A stretch of 64,000 nucleotides of DNA from Microvirga alba (GCF_015694465.1 NZ_JADQDO010000009.1:124001-188000), one strand, 5' to 3'; numbered from the stretch's first letter, positions 34,921 through 43,662 are shown. Made by a program: numbers and translations. The notes: generated from the letters alone by a model not told the origin.

Positions 34921-36069
34921 ATGCCATCCTTTGCCGAACTGCTTCAGCAGGGCACCGCCCATGCCTGGCTGTTCATCCCAAGCGCCATCGCGCTGGGTGC
35001 TCTTCACGGTTTGGAGCCGGGCCATTCCAAGACCCTGATGGCGGCCTTCATCGTTGCCGTCCGGGGCACGGTCTGGCAGGCGGTTCTGCTCGGGCTCGCG
35101 GCGACGGTCTCCCATACGCTGGTCGTCTGGGGCATCGCGCTCGGCGGCATGTATCTCTGGCGCGACATGAACGCGGAAACAACGGAGCCCTATTTCCAGC
35201 TCGCGTCGGCTTTCTTTATCATCGGCATCGCGCTTTGGATGATCTGGCGGACGAGGCGGGACCGGAAATTCGCTGACGCCATGGACGGCCACCATCATCA
35301 TGATCACGGCCACACGCATGACCATCATCACCACGATGACATCCGGCATGTCGACACAGGGCACGGCGTTCTTGCGCTCGAAATTTTCGAGAAAGGCGTA
35401 CCGCCGCGCTGGCGCATTCGGCCGCTAAGCGGTCACGCATGGTCTGCGGCGAATGTGACGTTGGAAATCGAGCGCCCCGATGGCCAACGCCAAACCTTCG
35501 CCTTCGCGCAGCGCAACGGTTATCTCGAATCCGTTCAGGAAATTGCGGAGCCGCACGAATTCATGGCGCGGGTGAAGCTTTCACATGGCGATCATTCGCA
35601 TGACTACGACGTGTCTTTCGTGGAGGGACACGGCCATGATCCGATGCATGAGGAAGTCGAGGGGCTGGAACTGACGACCGACGGCTACCAGGACGCGCAC
35701 GAGCTGGCCCACGCCAACGACATCCGCCGCCGTTTCTCAGGCCGCAGCGTGACGACCTGGCAGATCGTTCTTTTCGGCCTGACCGGCGGCCTCATCCCCT
35801 GCCCCGCCGCGATCACGATTCTTTTGATCTGTCTGCAACTGAAGGAAATCACTCTCGGCGCGACGCTGGTGCTGTGCTTCAGCATCGGACTTGCGATCAC
35901 CCTGGTCTCGGTCGGCGCGGCTGCGGCCTTGAGCGTCCGCCACGCATCGGAGCGCTGGTCCTGGTTCAACACCGCCGCACAGCGTGCACCCTATCTGTCC
36001 GGTGCACTGATCATCCTGGTCGGCCTTTATGTCGGCCTGCACGGGTGGTGGGGTTTGCAGACAGGGTAG
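34921..36069 (+). CDS. rcnA: Nickel/cobalt efflux protein RcnA with inserted domain
   Basis: 382 residues against about 274 for E. coli RcnA. The two membrane halves match closely: HGLEPGHSKTLMAAFIVA near residue 27 and TGGLIPCPAAITILLICLQLK near 290. Between them is a His-rich loop (HHHHDHGHTHDHHHH, residues about 123-137) followed by about 100 extra residues (GVLALEIFEKGVPPRWRI through EPHEFMARVKLSHGDHSH) that look like a small beta domain. This resembles the domain at the N-terminus of some CzcB-type adaptors. The protein exports Ni and Co across the inner membrane. It is in an operon with the RcnR-type regulator. Confidence 0.95.
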   Translation: MPSFAELLQQGTAHAWLFIPSAIALGALHGLEPGHSKTLMAAFIVAVRGTVWQAVLLGLAATVSHTLVVWGIALGGMYLWRDMNAETTEPYFQLASAFFIIGIALWMIWRTRRDRKFADAMDGHHHHDHGHTHDHHHHDDIRHVDTGHGVLALEIFEKGVPPRWRIRPLSGHAWSAANVTLEIERPDGQRQTFAFAQRNGYLESVQEIAEPHEFMARVKLSHGDHSHDYDVSFVEGHGHDPMHEEVEGLELTTDGYQDAHELAHANDIRRRFSGRSVTTWQIVLFGLTGGLIPCPAAITILLICLQLKEITLGATLVLCFSIGLAITLVSVGAAAALSVRHASERWSWFNTAAQRAPYLSGALIILVGLYVGLHGWWGLQTG

Positions 36070-36099
36070 ATGATCGCCCTGGAACATTCGCAACAAAAA

Positions 36100-36124
36100 A
36101 GCGGCGGGATCAGGTCCCGCCGCT
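36100..36124 (-). terminator. Strong terminator between convergent rcnA and Fe-ADH genes
   Basis: 10-bp perfect stem AGCGGCGGGA / TCCCGCCGCT with a five-base loop. On the minus strand it is followed by six T residues, a textbook terminator for the dehydrogenase operon. It may also stop rcnA transcripts, with a shorter CTTT tail. Confidence 0.9.
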
Positions 36125-36145
36125 TTCGCATGAAAGATGGCGTAG

Positions 36146-37309
36146 TTAAACGACGCCAGCGAGCGCGTTATCAAAGAGCTTGCGCGCGCTTTCCTTATTG
36201 ATCGGCACCGGGTTGCCGCCGGCGGTGGGATCGTTGGGAGCCATCTCCGACATTTCGTCGAAGCGGGCGTTGTCGACCTTCAGACCAGCGAGAGTGTGCG
36301 GCACGCCGAGATCCTTGCGCAGCTGCAGCACCCAGTCGAGGAAGGCCTGGAACGAGGGCTCAAGGCCGATATAGGCTGCAAGACGCTCGATCCTCTTCTC
36401 GATCGCCGCGCGGTTATAAACCAACACATACGGCATGAAGACCGCATTGGTGAGGCCGTGATGGGTGTCGTAGAGCGCGCCGGTCGGGTGCGAGAGCGCG
36501 TGGATCGCGCCCAGGCCCTTCTGGAACGCGGTGGCGCCCATGGCGGCGGCCGACATCATCTGCGCGCGGGCCTCAATGTCCGCGCCGTCCTTGTAAGCGC
36601 GCGGCAGGTATTCCTTCACGAGGCGGATGCCTTCCGCCGCGATGCCGTCGGCCATTGGGTGATAACCCGGCGCGCAATAAGCTTCGATGCAGTGCGCGAG
36701 CGCGTCGAGGCCCGTGCCCGCTGTGATGTGGGGGGGCATACCGACCGTCAGCTCCGGATCGCAGATCACGATCTTCGGCATCATGAGCGGATGGAAGATC
36801 ACCTTCTTGGTGTGCGTCGCTTCCTGCGTGATGACGCCGGCGCGACCGACTTCCGAGCCCGTGCCGGCGGTCGTCGGCACGGCGATGATCGGCGCGATGC
36901 CCTTGGGGTCCGCGCGGGTCCACCAATCGCCGATATCCTCGAAATCCCACATGGGGCGCGTCTGGCCCTTCATGAAGGCGATGACCTTGCCAGCATCGAG
37001 CGCCGAGCCGCCGCCGAAGGCGACGACGCCATCGTGATTGCCCGCCTTCAATGCCTCGAGGCCCTTATAGACATTGGTCTCAACCGGGTTCGGCTTGATG
37101 TCGGAGAAAATGCCCGCCTTGAGACCAGCGGCCTTCAGCGCTTCAAGCGCATTCTTCGTCATCGGCTGCGTCGCGAGGAACGGGTCGGTGACGATCAGCG
37201 GCGCGCTCATGCCGACAGCCTTGCAGGCCTCGGCGAGTTCCGAGATGCGGCCTGCGCCGAAGCGGATCGGGGTAGGGTAGCTCCAGTTGGAACGAGGAGA
37301 AACGGTCAT
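36146..37309 (-). CDS. Iron-containing alcohol dehydrogenase
   Basis: 387 residues from the ATG at 37309 (MTVSPRSNWSYPTPIRFG); a longer upstream extension is not family-like. Group III ADH fold: nucleotide binding GGGSALDAGK, TTAGTGSEVG, and the metal site with DALAHCIEAY, GAIHALSHPTGALYDTHHG. It oxidises an alcohol to an aldehyde with NAD(P) in the cytoplasm. It follows the aldehyde dehydrogenase gene by 11 bases, so the two steps alcohol to aldehyde to acid are co-expressed. In the context of the GS-like ligase and ethanolamine-type permease, a gamma-glutamyl amino-alcohol is a plausible substrate (inference). Confidence 0.94.
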   Translation of the reverse strand: MTVSPRSNWSYPTPIRFGAGRISELAEACKAVGMSAPLIVTDPFLATQPMTKNALEALKAAGLKAGIFSDIKPNPVETNVYKGLEALKAGNHDGVVAFGGGSALDAGKVIAFMKGQTRPMWDFEDIGDWWTRADPKGIAPIIAVPTTAGTGSEVGRAGVITQEATHTKKVIFHPLMMPKIVICDPELTVGMPPHITAGTGLDALAHCIEAYCAPGYHPMADGIAAEGIRLVKEYLPRAYKDGADIEARAQMMSAAAMGATAFQKGLGAIHALSHPTGALYDTHHGLTNAVFMPYVLVYNRAAIEKRIERLAAYIGLEPSFQAFLDWVLQLRKDLGVPHTLAGLKVDNARFDEMSEMAPNDPTAGGNPVPINKESARKLFDNALAGVV

Positions 37310-37320
37310 GTCAGTCACAC

Positions 37321-38712
37321 TCAGATCTGGCGGAGGTGGAAGGATTTCGGACGGGTGAGAGATTCGTAGGCAAGCTTCGACAGGCTGGCGCCGCGGCCCG
37401 TATCCTTCACGCCGGTCCAGGCGAGAGCGGGATCGAGATAGTCGCAACGATTCATGAAGACGGTGCCGGTCTCGAGCTTGTCACCAATGGCTTCCGCCGC
37501 ATCGATGTCGGAGGTCCAGATCGCGGCGGAGAGACCGTAGGGCGAGTCGTTCATGAGGCGGATCGCCTCTTCGTCGCCCTTCACCTTCATGATGCCGACG
37601 GTCGGCCCAAAGCTCTCTTCGCGCATGACGCTCATGGAGTGATCCACGTTGGTCAGTACCTGCGGTGCGAGGTAGGCGGTGTTGCCGACATCGGCGGCAA
37701 AACGCTTCGTGTCGATATGGGCTTTTGCGCCCTTCGCCACCGCTTCCGCATTTTGCTGGCGCACGAGATCGGCGAAGCGTTTATGCGCCATCGGGCCGAG
37801 GGTCGTGGCTTCATCGAGCGGGTTGCCGAGCACATACTTGTTCACGAGATCGACCGCGCCTTCGACGAAGCGGTCATAGTGACTCTCATGCACATAGATG
37901 CGCTCGATGCCGCAGCAGCATTGTCCCGAATTGAAGAACGCGCCGTCGACAAGGTTCTCGATGGCGTTCTCGATATTGGCGTCCGCCCGCACATAGGCCG
38001 GATCCTTGCCGCCGAGTTCGAGACCGAGCGAGGTGAAGGAACCCGCCGCCGCACGCTCGATGGACTTACCGCCGGAAACCGAGCCAGTGAAGTTGCAGTG
38101 ATCGACGAGGCCCTGGCCGAGGATGCGACTCGTCTGGTCGTGGCTGAGAACGAAGGTCTGGAACAGACCTTTCGGCAGACCAGCGCGGTCCGCTGCCATC
38201 TGGAAGCGCTCGCCCGCGAGGATCGTCTGCGAGGCGTGCTTCAAGAGTACCGCATTGCCGGCCATGAGCGCGGGCGCGATGCTGTTGATGGCCGTGAGAT
38301 ACGGATAGTTCCAAGGCGCCACGACCAGCACGAGACCGACCGGCTCGCGCTTGATCATGCGGCGGAAGCCCTCCTTCGGATCGTCTGCCGGAATCGCCTT
38401 GAGGCTCTCTTCCGCAATGCGCACCATGTAGCGTGCGCGCTCCTCGACCCCGCGGAATTCGCCGCCGTAGCGGACCGGGCGGCCCATCTGCTGAGCGATT
38501 TCCGGCACCACCTCCTGATTCATGGCGACCAGCGCGTCGAGCATGCCGAGCACCTTGGCGGCGCGTTCTGCAAGCGGCACGTGACGCCACTTGGCTTGCG
38601 CCTCGCGCGCTGCCTTGATCGCGGCGTCGATGGCAGCCTCGGACATGATGGGACGACGGACAAGTTCGCGCCCGTCGATGGGGGAAATACAGACGATATC
38701 GGTCTCGGCCAT
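37321..38712 (-). CDS. Aldehyde dehydrogenase (PuuC-like role)
   Basis: 463 residues from the ATG at 38712, with AAGAGAG upstream. Motifs: VAPWNYP, catalytic Glu in LELGGKDPAYV, catalytic cysteine in NSGQCCCGIERIYV (three adjacent cysteines), and EESFGPTVGIM. It oxidises an aldehyde to a carboxylate with NAD(P). It starts downstream of the terminator that follows the GS-like gene, so it likely has its own promoter within 38713-38780; a half-site TTGAACGA at 38722 matches half of the palindrome near the RpiR gene. It leads the Fe-ADH gene. Confidence 0.94.
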   Translation of the reverse strand: MAETDIVCISPIDGRELVRRPIMSEAAIDAAIKAAREAQAKWRHVPLAERAAKVLGMLDALVAMNQEVVPEIAQQMGRPVRYGGEFRGVEERARYMVRIAEESLKAIPADDPKEGFRRMIKREPVGLVLVVAPWNYPYLTAINSIAPALMAGNAVLLKHASQTILAGERFQMAADRAGLPKGLFQTFVLSHDQTSRILGQGLVDHCNFTGSVSGGKSIERAAAGSFTSLGLELGGKDPAYVRADANIENAIENLVDGAFFNSGQCCCGIERIYVHESHYDRFVEGAVDLVNKYVLGNPLDEATTLGPMAHKRFADLVRQQNAEAVAKGAKAHIDTKRFAADVGNTAYLAPQVLTNVDHSMSVMREESFGPTVGIMKVKGDEEAIRLMNDSPYGLSAAIWTSDIDAAEAIGDKLETGTVFMNRCDYLDPALAWTGVKDTGRGASLSKLAYESLTRPKSFHLRQI

Positions 38713-38780
38713 GATGCTCTCTTGAACGACTATGATCCCTGATGGGACCATAGCTTTCTTCTCTTGAAATGCCTCAAAAA

Positions 38781-38812
38781 ATCCGGGGAGGCCAATCGCC
38801 GCCTCCCCGGAT
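38781..38812 (-). terminator. Strong terminator after the GS-like ligase gene
   Basis: 12-bp stem ATCCGGGGAGGC / GCCTCCCCGGAT with an eight-base loop, followed on the minus strand by a run of six T. It lies just after the GS-like stop and separates that gene from the aldehyde dehydrogenase gene. Confidence 0.92.
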
Positions 38813-38819
38813 GCAGCGG

Positions 38820-40211
38820 TTAAATGATCTCGAAATAGCGGGCGAGCTGCCAGTCGGTGATGGCTTTGCGGGCCTCTCTTTCTTCCCATTCGCGCGTCGC
38901 CGCGTAATGGTCAACGAAGGTGTCGCCGAAGAGCTGACGGGCCGGCTTCGAGGCTTTTAGACGTTCTGCCGCTTCGCCGAGCGAACGCGGCAGCGCCCGC
39001 TTCTTCGGATGTTTCACGGCATAGGCGTTGCCCTGAATCGGCTCACCCGGATCGACCTTGTTCTCGATACCCCACAGGCCGGATCCGATGGCGGCGGCAA
39101 GCGCAATATAGGGATTGATGTCCGCCGCGGCGACGCGGTACTCGACGCGCTGCGACTTTTCGGAGCCCGGAATGACGCGAAGCGCGGTGGTGCGGTTTTC
39201 CACGCCCCAGGCGGAATCGGTCGGTGCCCAATAGCCCGGGATGAGGCGCGTATAGCTGTTCACCGTGCACGCAACCATCGACAGGAATTCCGGCATCAGC
39301 TGCTGCTGACCGCCGACGAACCAGCGCATGGTATCGGACATGTTGTGCGGCTTCTTGGGATCGTAGAACGCGCCCTTGCCGGTCTTAGTGTCCTTCAACG
39401 ACGCATGCAGATGGCCCGACTGGCCCGGCCAATCGCGCGACCACTTCGCCATGAAGGTCGCCATCAAACCGCGACGCTGAGCGAGGATCTTGGTGTAGGT
39501 CTTGAACAGAGCGGCCTTGTCGGCGGCCCTCAAAGCTTCGTCGACGCGGATCGCCGCTTCGAGAACGCCAGGGCCGGTCTCGGTATGAAGACCCTCGATC
39601 TCGAAATCCATTCGCGTTCCGAGATCCAGTAGCTCGTGATAGAATTCCGAGTGTACGCCGGAGCGCAGCACCGAGTAGCCGAAGAAGCCGGGCGTAAGGT
39701 TTTTCAGATCGCGATAGTTCTTCTCGCGCACCGAATGCGGTGTTTCCTCGAACATGAAAAATTCGAATTCCGCTGCCGCCGAGACGGCGAAGCCCATGTC
39801 GTCCGCCTTCTTCAACACGCGCCGCAGCAGACCGCGTGGGCAGGCTGCTTCCGCGTAGCCGTCGAACTCGGCCAGGAAGAACGGGAGGTCATTCTCAAAG
39901 GGGATGAGACGCATCGTTTCCGGCAGAATGCGCGCGGCTGCATCGGGATAGGCGGTGTGCCAACCGGTGAGCGTCGTGTTGTCATAGAGCTGGTCGTTCG
40001 AGTCCCAGCCGAGCACGACATCACACATGGCGAAGCCGCTTTGGAGGGCGGATTCGAACTTGTCGCGGGCCATGTATTTGCCACGCATGACGCCGTCGAC
40101 ATCGACGACGCCGATTTTCACGAAGGGCAGGTCACGGCTGCGCACATAAGCCGCGGCCTCGGCTGCCGTCTTGATCTTGGGAGTGTCCATACGGAGTGTG
40201 GGGGCGTTCAT
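38820..40211 (-). CDS. Glutamine-synthetase-like gamma-glutamyl-amine ligase (PuuA/GlnA4-like)
   Basis: 463 residues of the GS fold: an N-terminal beta-grasp part (KIGVVDVDGVMRGKYMARDKF), metal-binding AAEFEFFMFEE, GPGVLEAAIR, and the phosphate/ATP region HLHASLKD and RVIPGSEKSQRVEYRVAAADINPY. The group joins glutamate through its gamma-carboxyl to an amine such as putrescine (PuuA) or ethanolamine (Streptomyces GlnA4) at the cost of ATP. Genomic context, an ethanolamine-type permease directly upstream and alcohol and aldehyde dehydrogenases downstream, favours an amino-alcohol. A strong hairpin separates it from the permease gene and a terminator follows it. Confidence 0.92.
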   Translation of the reverse strand: MNAPTLRMDTPKIKTAAEAAAYVRSRDLPFVKIGVVDVDGVMRGKYMARDKFESALQSGFAMCDVVLGWDSNDQLYDNTTLTGWHTAYPDAAARILPETMRLIPFENDLPFFLAEFDGYAEAACPRGLLRRVLKKADDMGFAVSAAAEFEFFMFEETPHSVREKNYRDLKNLTPGFFGYSVLRSGVHSEFYHELLDLGTRMDFEIEGLHTETGPGVLEAAIRVDEALRAADKAALFKTYTKILAQRRGLMATFMAKWSRDWPGQSGHLHASLKDTKTGKGAFYDPKKPHNMSDTMRWFVGGQQQLMPEFLSMVACTVNSYTRLIPGYWAPTDSAWGVENRTTALRVIPGSEKSQRVEYRVAAADINPYIALAAAIGSGLWGIENKVDPGEPIQGNAYAVKHPKKRALPRSLGEAAERLKASKPARQLFGDTFVDHYAATREWEEREARKAITDWQLARYFEII

Positions 40212-40241
40212 GCCGAAAACCTAACGGATATGAAGAAGGGA

Positions 40242-40263
40242 GGGAGCGCACGAATGCGCTCCC
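40242..40263 (-). other. Intercistronic hairpin between permease and GS-like genes
   Basis: 9-bp stem GGGAGCGCA / TGCGCTCCC closed by a CGAA tetraloop, between the permease stop and the ligase start. There is no T-tract on the minus strand, so it is more likely an mRNA stability element or attenuating structure than a terminator. Confidence 0.6.
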
Positions 40264-40270
40264 GGAACGG

Positions 40271-41803
40271 TCAATGGGACTTGTATTCGCTCTCACCTTT
40301 GGTGAGGGCGAACTCTTCCTCGGGGGAGAGAATGAGCTTGTGGCGACCCCAGATCAGGAAGTAGGCCATCATCACGGCGTAGTAGACGGCAACGCCGAGC
40401 ACCCCTACCTGGAATACGGGATCCGTGAACTGGAAGTAGAGCGTGATCGCCGCGATGATCATGCAGACCACCGCGCCCGCGTTTCCGAACGGGCTCTTGT
40501 AGGGCCGGTTGATGTGCGGGAACTTCTTCTTCAGGGTGATGTAGGACATGCCCTGCATGAAGTAAGCCAGCATCGCACCCGCCACCGCCATGTTGAGCAG
40601 CGTGCCGCCGATGACGTTCGCACCGGCCTCGGCACCGACCGCGAACCAGATGATCAGCATCACCACAAGACCGATCACGGCACCTGCGATCAACGCCACG
40701 TGCGGCGTCTTACGGCTGCCGTGGGTGATGGACAGGAACCTCGGGAAATAGCCCGCCCGCGAGAGCGAGTAGATCTGCCGACCGAAGGCGAAGATGATGG
40801 TGTGGAACGAGGCGATGAGGCCGATCACCGCGATGGCGGCAAGAATCTTCGCGATATCCGAACCGAAGATGGTGCGGAAGCCGTCCAGCAGAGGCTCGCC
40901 CGATTTGGCAAGACCCGCCGCACCCGGCGCGATGCTCGTGTTCAGGAAGGTCACGAGAAAGGCCGAGACGATGAGCGTCATGATGCCTGCGATGATGCCC
41001 TTGGGCATATCATTCTGCGGATCGTGCGACTCTTCCGCCGCCAACGGCAACTGCTCGATGGCAAGGAACAGCCAGACCGCGAACGGCATGGTCATGAAAA
41101 TGCCCTTGATGCCGAAAGGCAGGAACGGTCCGCCGCCCTTCGGCAGCTCCGCGCCATCAGCGCCGATGTTCAGCGCCCAGCGGGAAAAGTCGAGCTGACC
41201 CGAGAACAAGACTGACAGATAGAATGCGACGAGAACCGCGAGAGCCATCACGGTCACGGTCACAGTGACTTTGAACGAGAGTTCGACGCCGACGATGTTC
41301 AGACCTACGAACAAGGCGTAGGACAACACCCAGTAGACCGGCTGGAATTCGGGCGCCGTGCCGAAGATGGCCGAAAGATACGAGCTGATGAAGAATACGA
41401 TCACGGCCGGTGTCAGCACGAATTCGATATTCTCGGCGATGCCGGTGATGTAGCCCGCCCACGGACCCATCGCGGTGCGTGCGAAAGAATAAGCGCCACC
41501 CGTGTGCGGAAGCGCCGGCGACATCTCGGCGAGCGAGAATGTCAGGCCCAGATACATCGTCGCGATGATGATGGTCGCGAAGAGCATCGAACCGTAGCCC
41601 TGCGCCAAGCCCAGATTCCATCCGGAATAGTGGCCCGAAACGACCGCGCCGACGCCGAGCGCCCACAATGACCAGACGCGGGCGTAACGTTTCAGACGCC
41701 GTGCCTCGAAATAACTGTCATCCACTTTAGTGTAGGTGATGCCGGCAGCGCCTTGCGCTCCGGCGGAGGCTTGCGCCCCCGTGCTCCCCCGTCCGACTGA
41801 CAT
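40271..41803 (-). CDS. Amino acid/amine permease, ethanolamine permease-like (APC superfamily)
   Basis: 510 residues from the ATG at 41803, which has a strong GGAGGAAGAG site; a GTG 23 codons upstream overlapping the previous stop is less likely. About 12 membrane helices. The N-terminal block YTKVDDSYFEARRLKRYARVW, then SGHYSGWNLGLAQGYGS and MYLGLTFSLAEMSPALPHTGGAYSFAR, is characteristic of the ethanolamine permease group of the APC family. It would import ethanolamine or a similar amine with protons. It lies between the amidohydrolase and ligase genes in one minus-strand block, 65 bases after the former. Confidence 0.88.
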   Translation of the reverse strand: MSVGRGSTGAQASAGAQGAAGITYTKVDDSYFEARRLKRYARVWSLWALGVGAVVSGHYSGWNLGLAQGYGSMLFATIIIATMYLGLTFSLAEMSPALPHTGGAYSFARTAMGPWAGYITGIAENIEFVLTPAVIVFFISSYLSAIFGTAPEFQPVYWVLSYALFVGLNIVGVELSFKVTVTVTVMALAVLVAFYLSVLFSGQLDFSRWALNIGADGAELPKGGGPFLPFGIKGIFMTMPFAVWLFLAIEQLPLAAEESHDPQNDMPKGIIAGIMTLIVSAFLVTFLNTSIAPGAAGLAKSGEPLLDGFRTIFGSDIAKILAAIAVIGLIASFHTIIFAFGRQIYSLSRAGYFPRFLSITHGSRKTPHVALIAGAVIGLVVMLIIWFAVGAEAGANVIGGTLLNMAVAGAMLAYFMQGMSYITLKKKFPHINRPYKSPFGNAGAVVCMIIAAITLYFQFTDPVFQVGVLGVAVYYAVMMAYFLIWGRHKLILSPEEEFALTKGESEYKSH

Positions 41804-41868
41804 CGACTCTTCCTCCAAGAAGTAAGTCTGCCCTCTGAGCCACGGCACACCTCGCGCCATGGCCGTCG

Positions 41869-42657
41869 TCACAGCGTCTGCGCACCCTCCCTCAAGAGTG
41901 GCGCAAGACGATTAGACCACGACGCCTGTCCGTCTTCTGTGCGAATCAGGTCGTTGCGGATTTCGATCATCAGGGGCACGAGGCCGCGCCGCACTGCATG
42001 GCGGTCGAGGGTGTGGAACACCCGATCCGCCGGAGAATAGGGTTCGTTCATGCCGATGGTGAGCGCGGGATCGCGCTTCAGGCCGGCCTCGACATTGCGC
42101 GCGTAGCGCGCGTCCTCATCGAAGATCAGACCGATCTCCCAGGGGCGCTGGACGCCCTTGTAAACCGGTGTGAAGGAATGGATCGAGACGACCGCGGTGA
42201 CCTGCCCCGCCGCCTTGCGCGCCTCGGCGAATTCATCCACGGCGCGGTGGAACGGCTCATAAACCTCCGCAACGCGGCGGGCGCGTTCTGTCGGGTCGAG
42301 GTCGAGATTGCCGGGAACGGTGGTGCGCTCGCTCAATGCCGTGATCGAGTCCGGCGCGGATGGAGCACGGTTGAGGTCGAGCACGAGGCGCGACACCGTT
42401 GCGTGAACCAAAGGCGCATCGAGCAGGCGCGACAAACCGCGCGCAACGCCCAACGCGCCGGGATCCCAGGCGATGTGGCTCTCGAGCTCAGCAGGCCCCA
42501 GGCCAAGCATGCCGTAACGAGATGGAAGATGCCTGGAAGCGTGCTCGCAGATCAGCAGAACAGGCGAGCGCCCCTGAGCATTCTCGACGCGAGCGACCGG
42601 CTCGCCGGCCTGCGCAGCAGACCGGGCATCGGCATCCATACGACTCGCATGCGTCAT
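41869..42657 (-). CDS. N-formylglutamate amidohydrolase-like enzyme
   Basis: 262 residues of the FGase (HutG-type) family: LLICEHASRHLP near residue 35 with the metal-binding Glu and His, HIAWDPGA, LVLDLNR, VSIHSFTPVYKG and IEIRNDLI. A GGAGGG site precedes the ATG. Known members hydrolyse N-formylglutamate to glutamate, and related ones act on other N- or gamma-linked glutamate amides. Here no hut genes are present; position at the head of the permease-ligase block suggests it cleaves a gamma-glutamyl product, releasing glutamate (inference). Confidence 0.9.
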   Translation of the reverse strand: MTHASRMDADARSAAQAGEPVARVENAQGRSPVLLICEHASRHLPSRYGMLGLGPAELESHIAWDPGALGVARGLSRLLDAPLVHATVSRLVLDLNRAPSAPDSITALSERTTVPGNLDLDPTERARRVAEVYEPFHRAVDEFAEARKAAGQVTAVVSIHSFTPVYKGVQRPWEIGLIFDEDARYARNVEAGLKRDPALTIGMNEPYSPADRVFHTLDRHAVRRGLVPLMIEIRNDLIRTEDGQASWSNRLAPLLREGAQTL

Positions 42658-42701
42658 GCGGCCCTCCGTTGGCTCGTCATTGCGAGCCTCATTCCCTACG
42701 T

Positions 42702-42720
42702 TGAACGATTGATACGTTCA
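42702..42720. promoter_or_regulatory. Candidate RpiR operator
   Basis: Perfect inverted repeat TGAACG / CGTTCA with a seven-base centre, in the 138-base gap between the divergent amidohydrolase and RpiR genes and 45 bases upstream of the amidohydrolase start. A half-site TTGAACGA recurs just before the aldehyde dehydrogenase start. GAAATTTC at 42740-42747 is a second small palindrome. Confidence 0.55.
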
Positions 42721-42795
42721 TTCTTGTTTTTGCTATTTTGAAATTTCTGATACAGCTTTTCGAAGGCGTCAAGGAGGGGGACCGAACAATCTCAC

Positions 42796-43662
42796 ATGCG
42801 TGATGAAACTCTTGCCCCCGTTGCCGACCAGCCGAGTCTCGCGGAGCGCATCCGCCACGAGATGGATTCGTTCACGCCGAGCGAGAAGCGCGCCGCCCAT
42901 CTCCTTCTGAGCCATTATCCGTTCGCCGGTCTCGACACCGTGGCAGGATTTGCCTCCCGGGCAGGAATCTCCGGGCCCTCGGCCTTGCGTTTCGTCACCC
43001 GGCTCGGTTTCAGCGGTTTTCCGGACTTCCAGAAGCATTTGCGCGAGGAGTTGGAGGCGCAACTTCTGTCGCCGCTCGCCAAGTCCGGTCCGATCGACAC
43101 AGGACCAGGTGCCTCGGCACTCGCCTCGTTCGCCAACGCGGTGATCGGCAATCTCAAAGCAACGGTGGAAAACATCGCGCCGGCCGAATTCGATGCGGTC
43201 GTGACCCTGCTGAGTGATCCGCGACGGAACATCCATTTCACCGGTGGACGTTTCACCGGCGCGGTGGCGCGCTACGCCGAAAGCCACTTCCGAATCGTCC
43301 GCAGTCACGTCGATTTCATCGAAGGGCAGCCCGCCCTGTGGCGCGACCGGATGATCGAGATCGGCCGCAAGGACGTTATCGTCGCCTTCGACATCCGTCG
43401 TTATCAGGAGGACGTGACCGCCCTGTGCGAGACCGGGGCAAAGCAGGGCGCAACGATCGTCCTCCTCACCGACCCCTGGCTCTCGCCCATCGCCCGGGTG
43501 GCGCGCCATGTCCTGCCCGCCCACATCACCGCGCCCTCGAACTGGGATTCCTCGGCAGGTCTTCTCCTCCTGACCGAAGCGCTCGTCTCAGCGGTAACGA
43601 AGCGCCTGTGGGATACCGCGAAGCCGCGCATGGAGGCCGTGGAGCGGCTACGCAACAGATGA
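42796..43662 (+). CDS. MurR/RpiR family transcriptional regulator
   Basis: 288 residues. The N-terminal HTH_6 domain spans about 1-90 (PSEKRAAHLLLSHYPFAGLDTVAGFASRAGISGPSALRFVTRLGFSGFPDFQ). The SIS sugar-isomerase-like effector domain covers about 130-260 (NIHFTGGRFTGAVARYAESHF, DVIVAFDIRRY). RpiR proteins bind phosphorylated sugars or other small metabolites. It is divergent from the amidohydrolase-permease-ligase block and is its most likely regulator. The only strong ribosome site (GGAGGGGG) is unusually far, about 15 bases, from the ATG, so the true start context is uncertain. Confidence 0.92.
   Translation: MRDETLAPVADQPSLAERIRHEMDSFTPSEKRAAHLLLSHYPFAGLDTVAGFASRAGISGPSALRFVTRLGFSGFPDFQKHLREELEAQLLSPLAKSGPIDTGPGASALASFANAVIGNLKATVENIAPAEFDAVVTLLSDPRRNIHFTGGRFTGAVARYAESHFRIVRSHVDFIEGQPALWRDRMIEIGRKDVIVAFDIRRYQEDVTALCETGAKQGATIVLLTDPWLSPIARVARHVLPAHITAPSNWDSSAGLLLLTEALVSAVTKRLWDTAKPRMEAVERLRNR

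Noticed and set aside
41804-41872. GTG start for the permease overlapping the amidohydrolase stop
   Set aside because: The ATG at 41803 has a much stronger ribosome site and the family homology begins after it.
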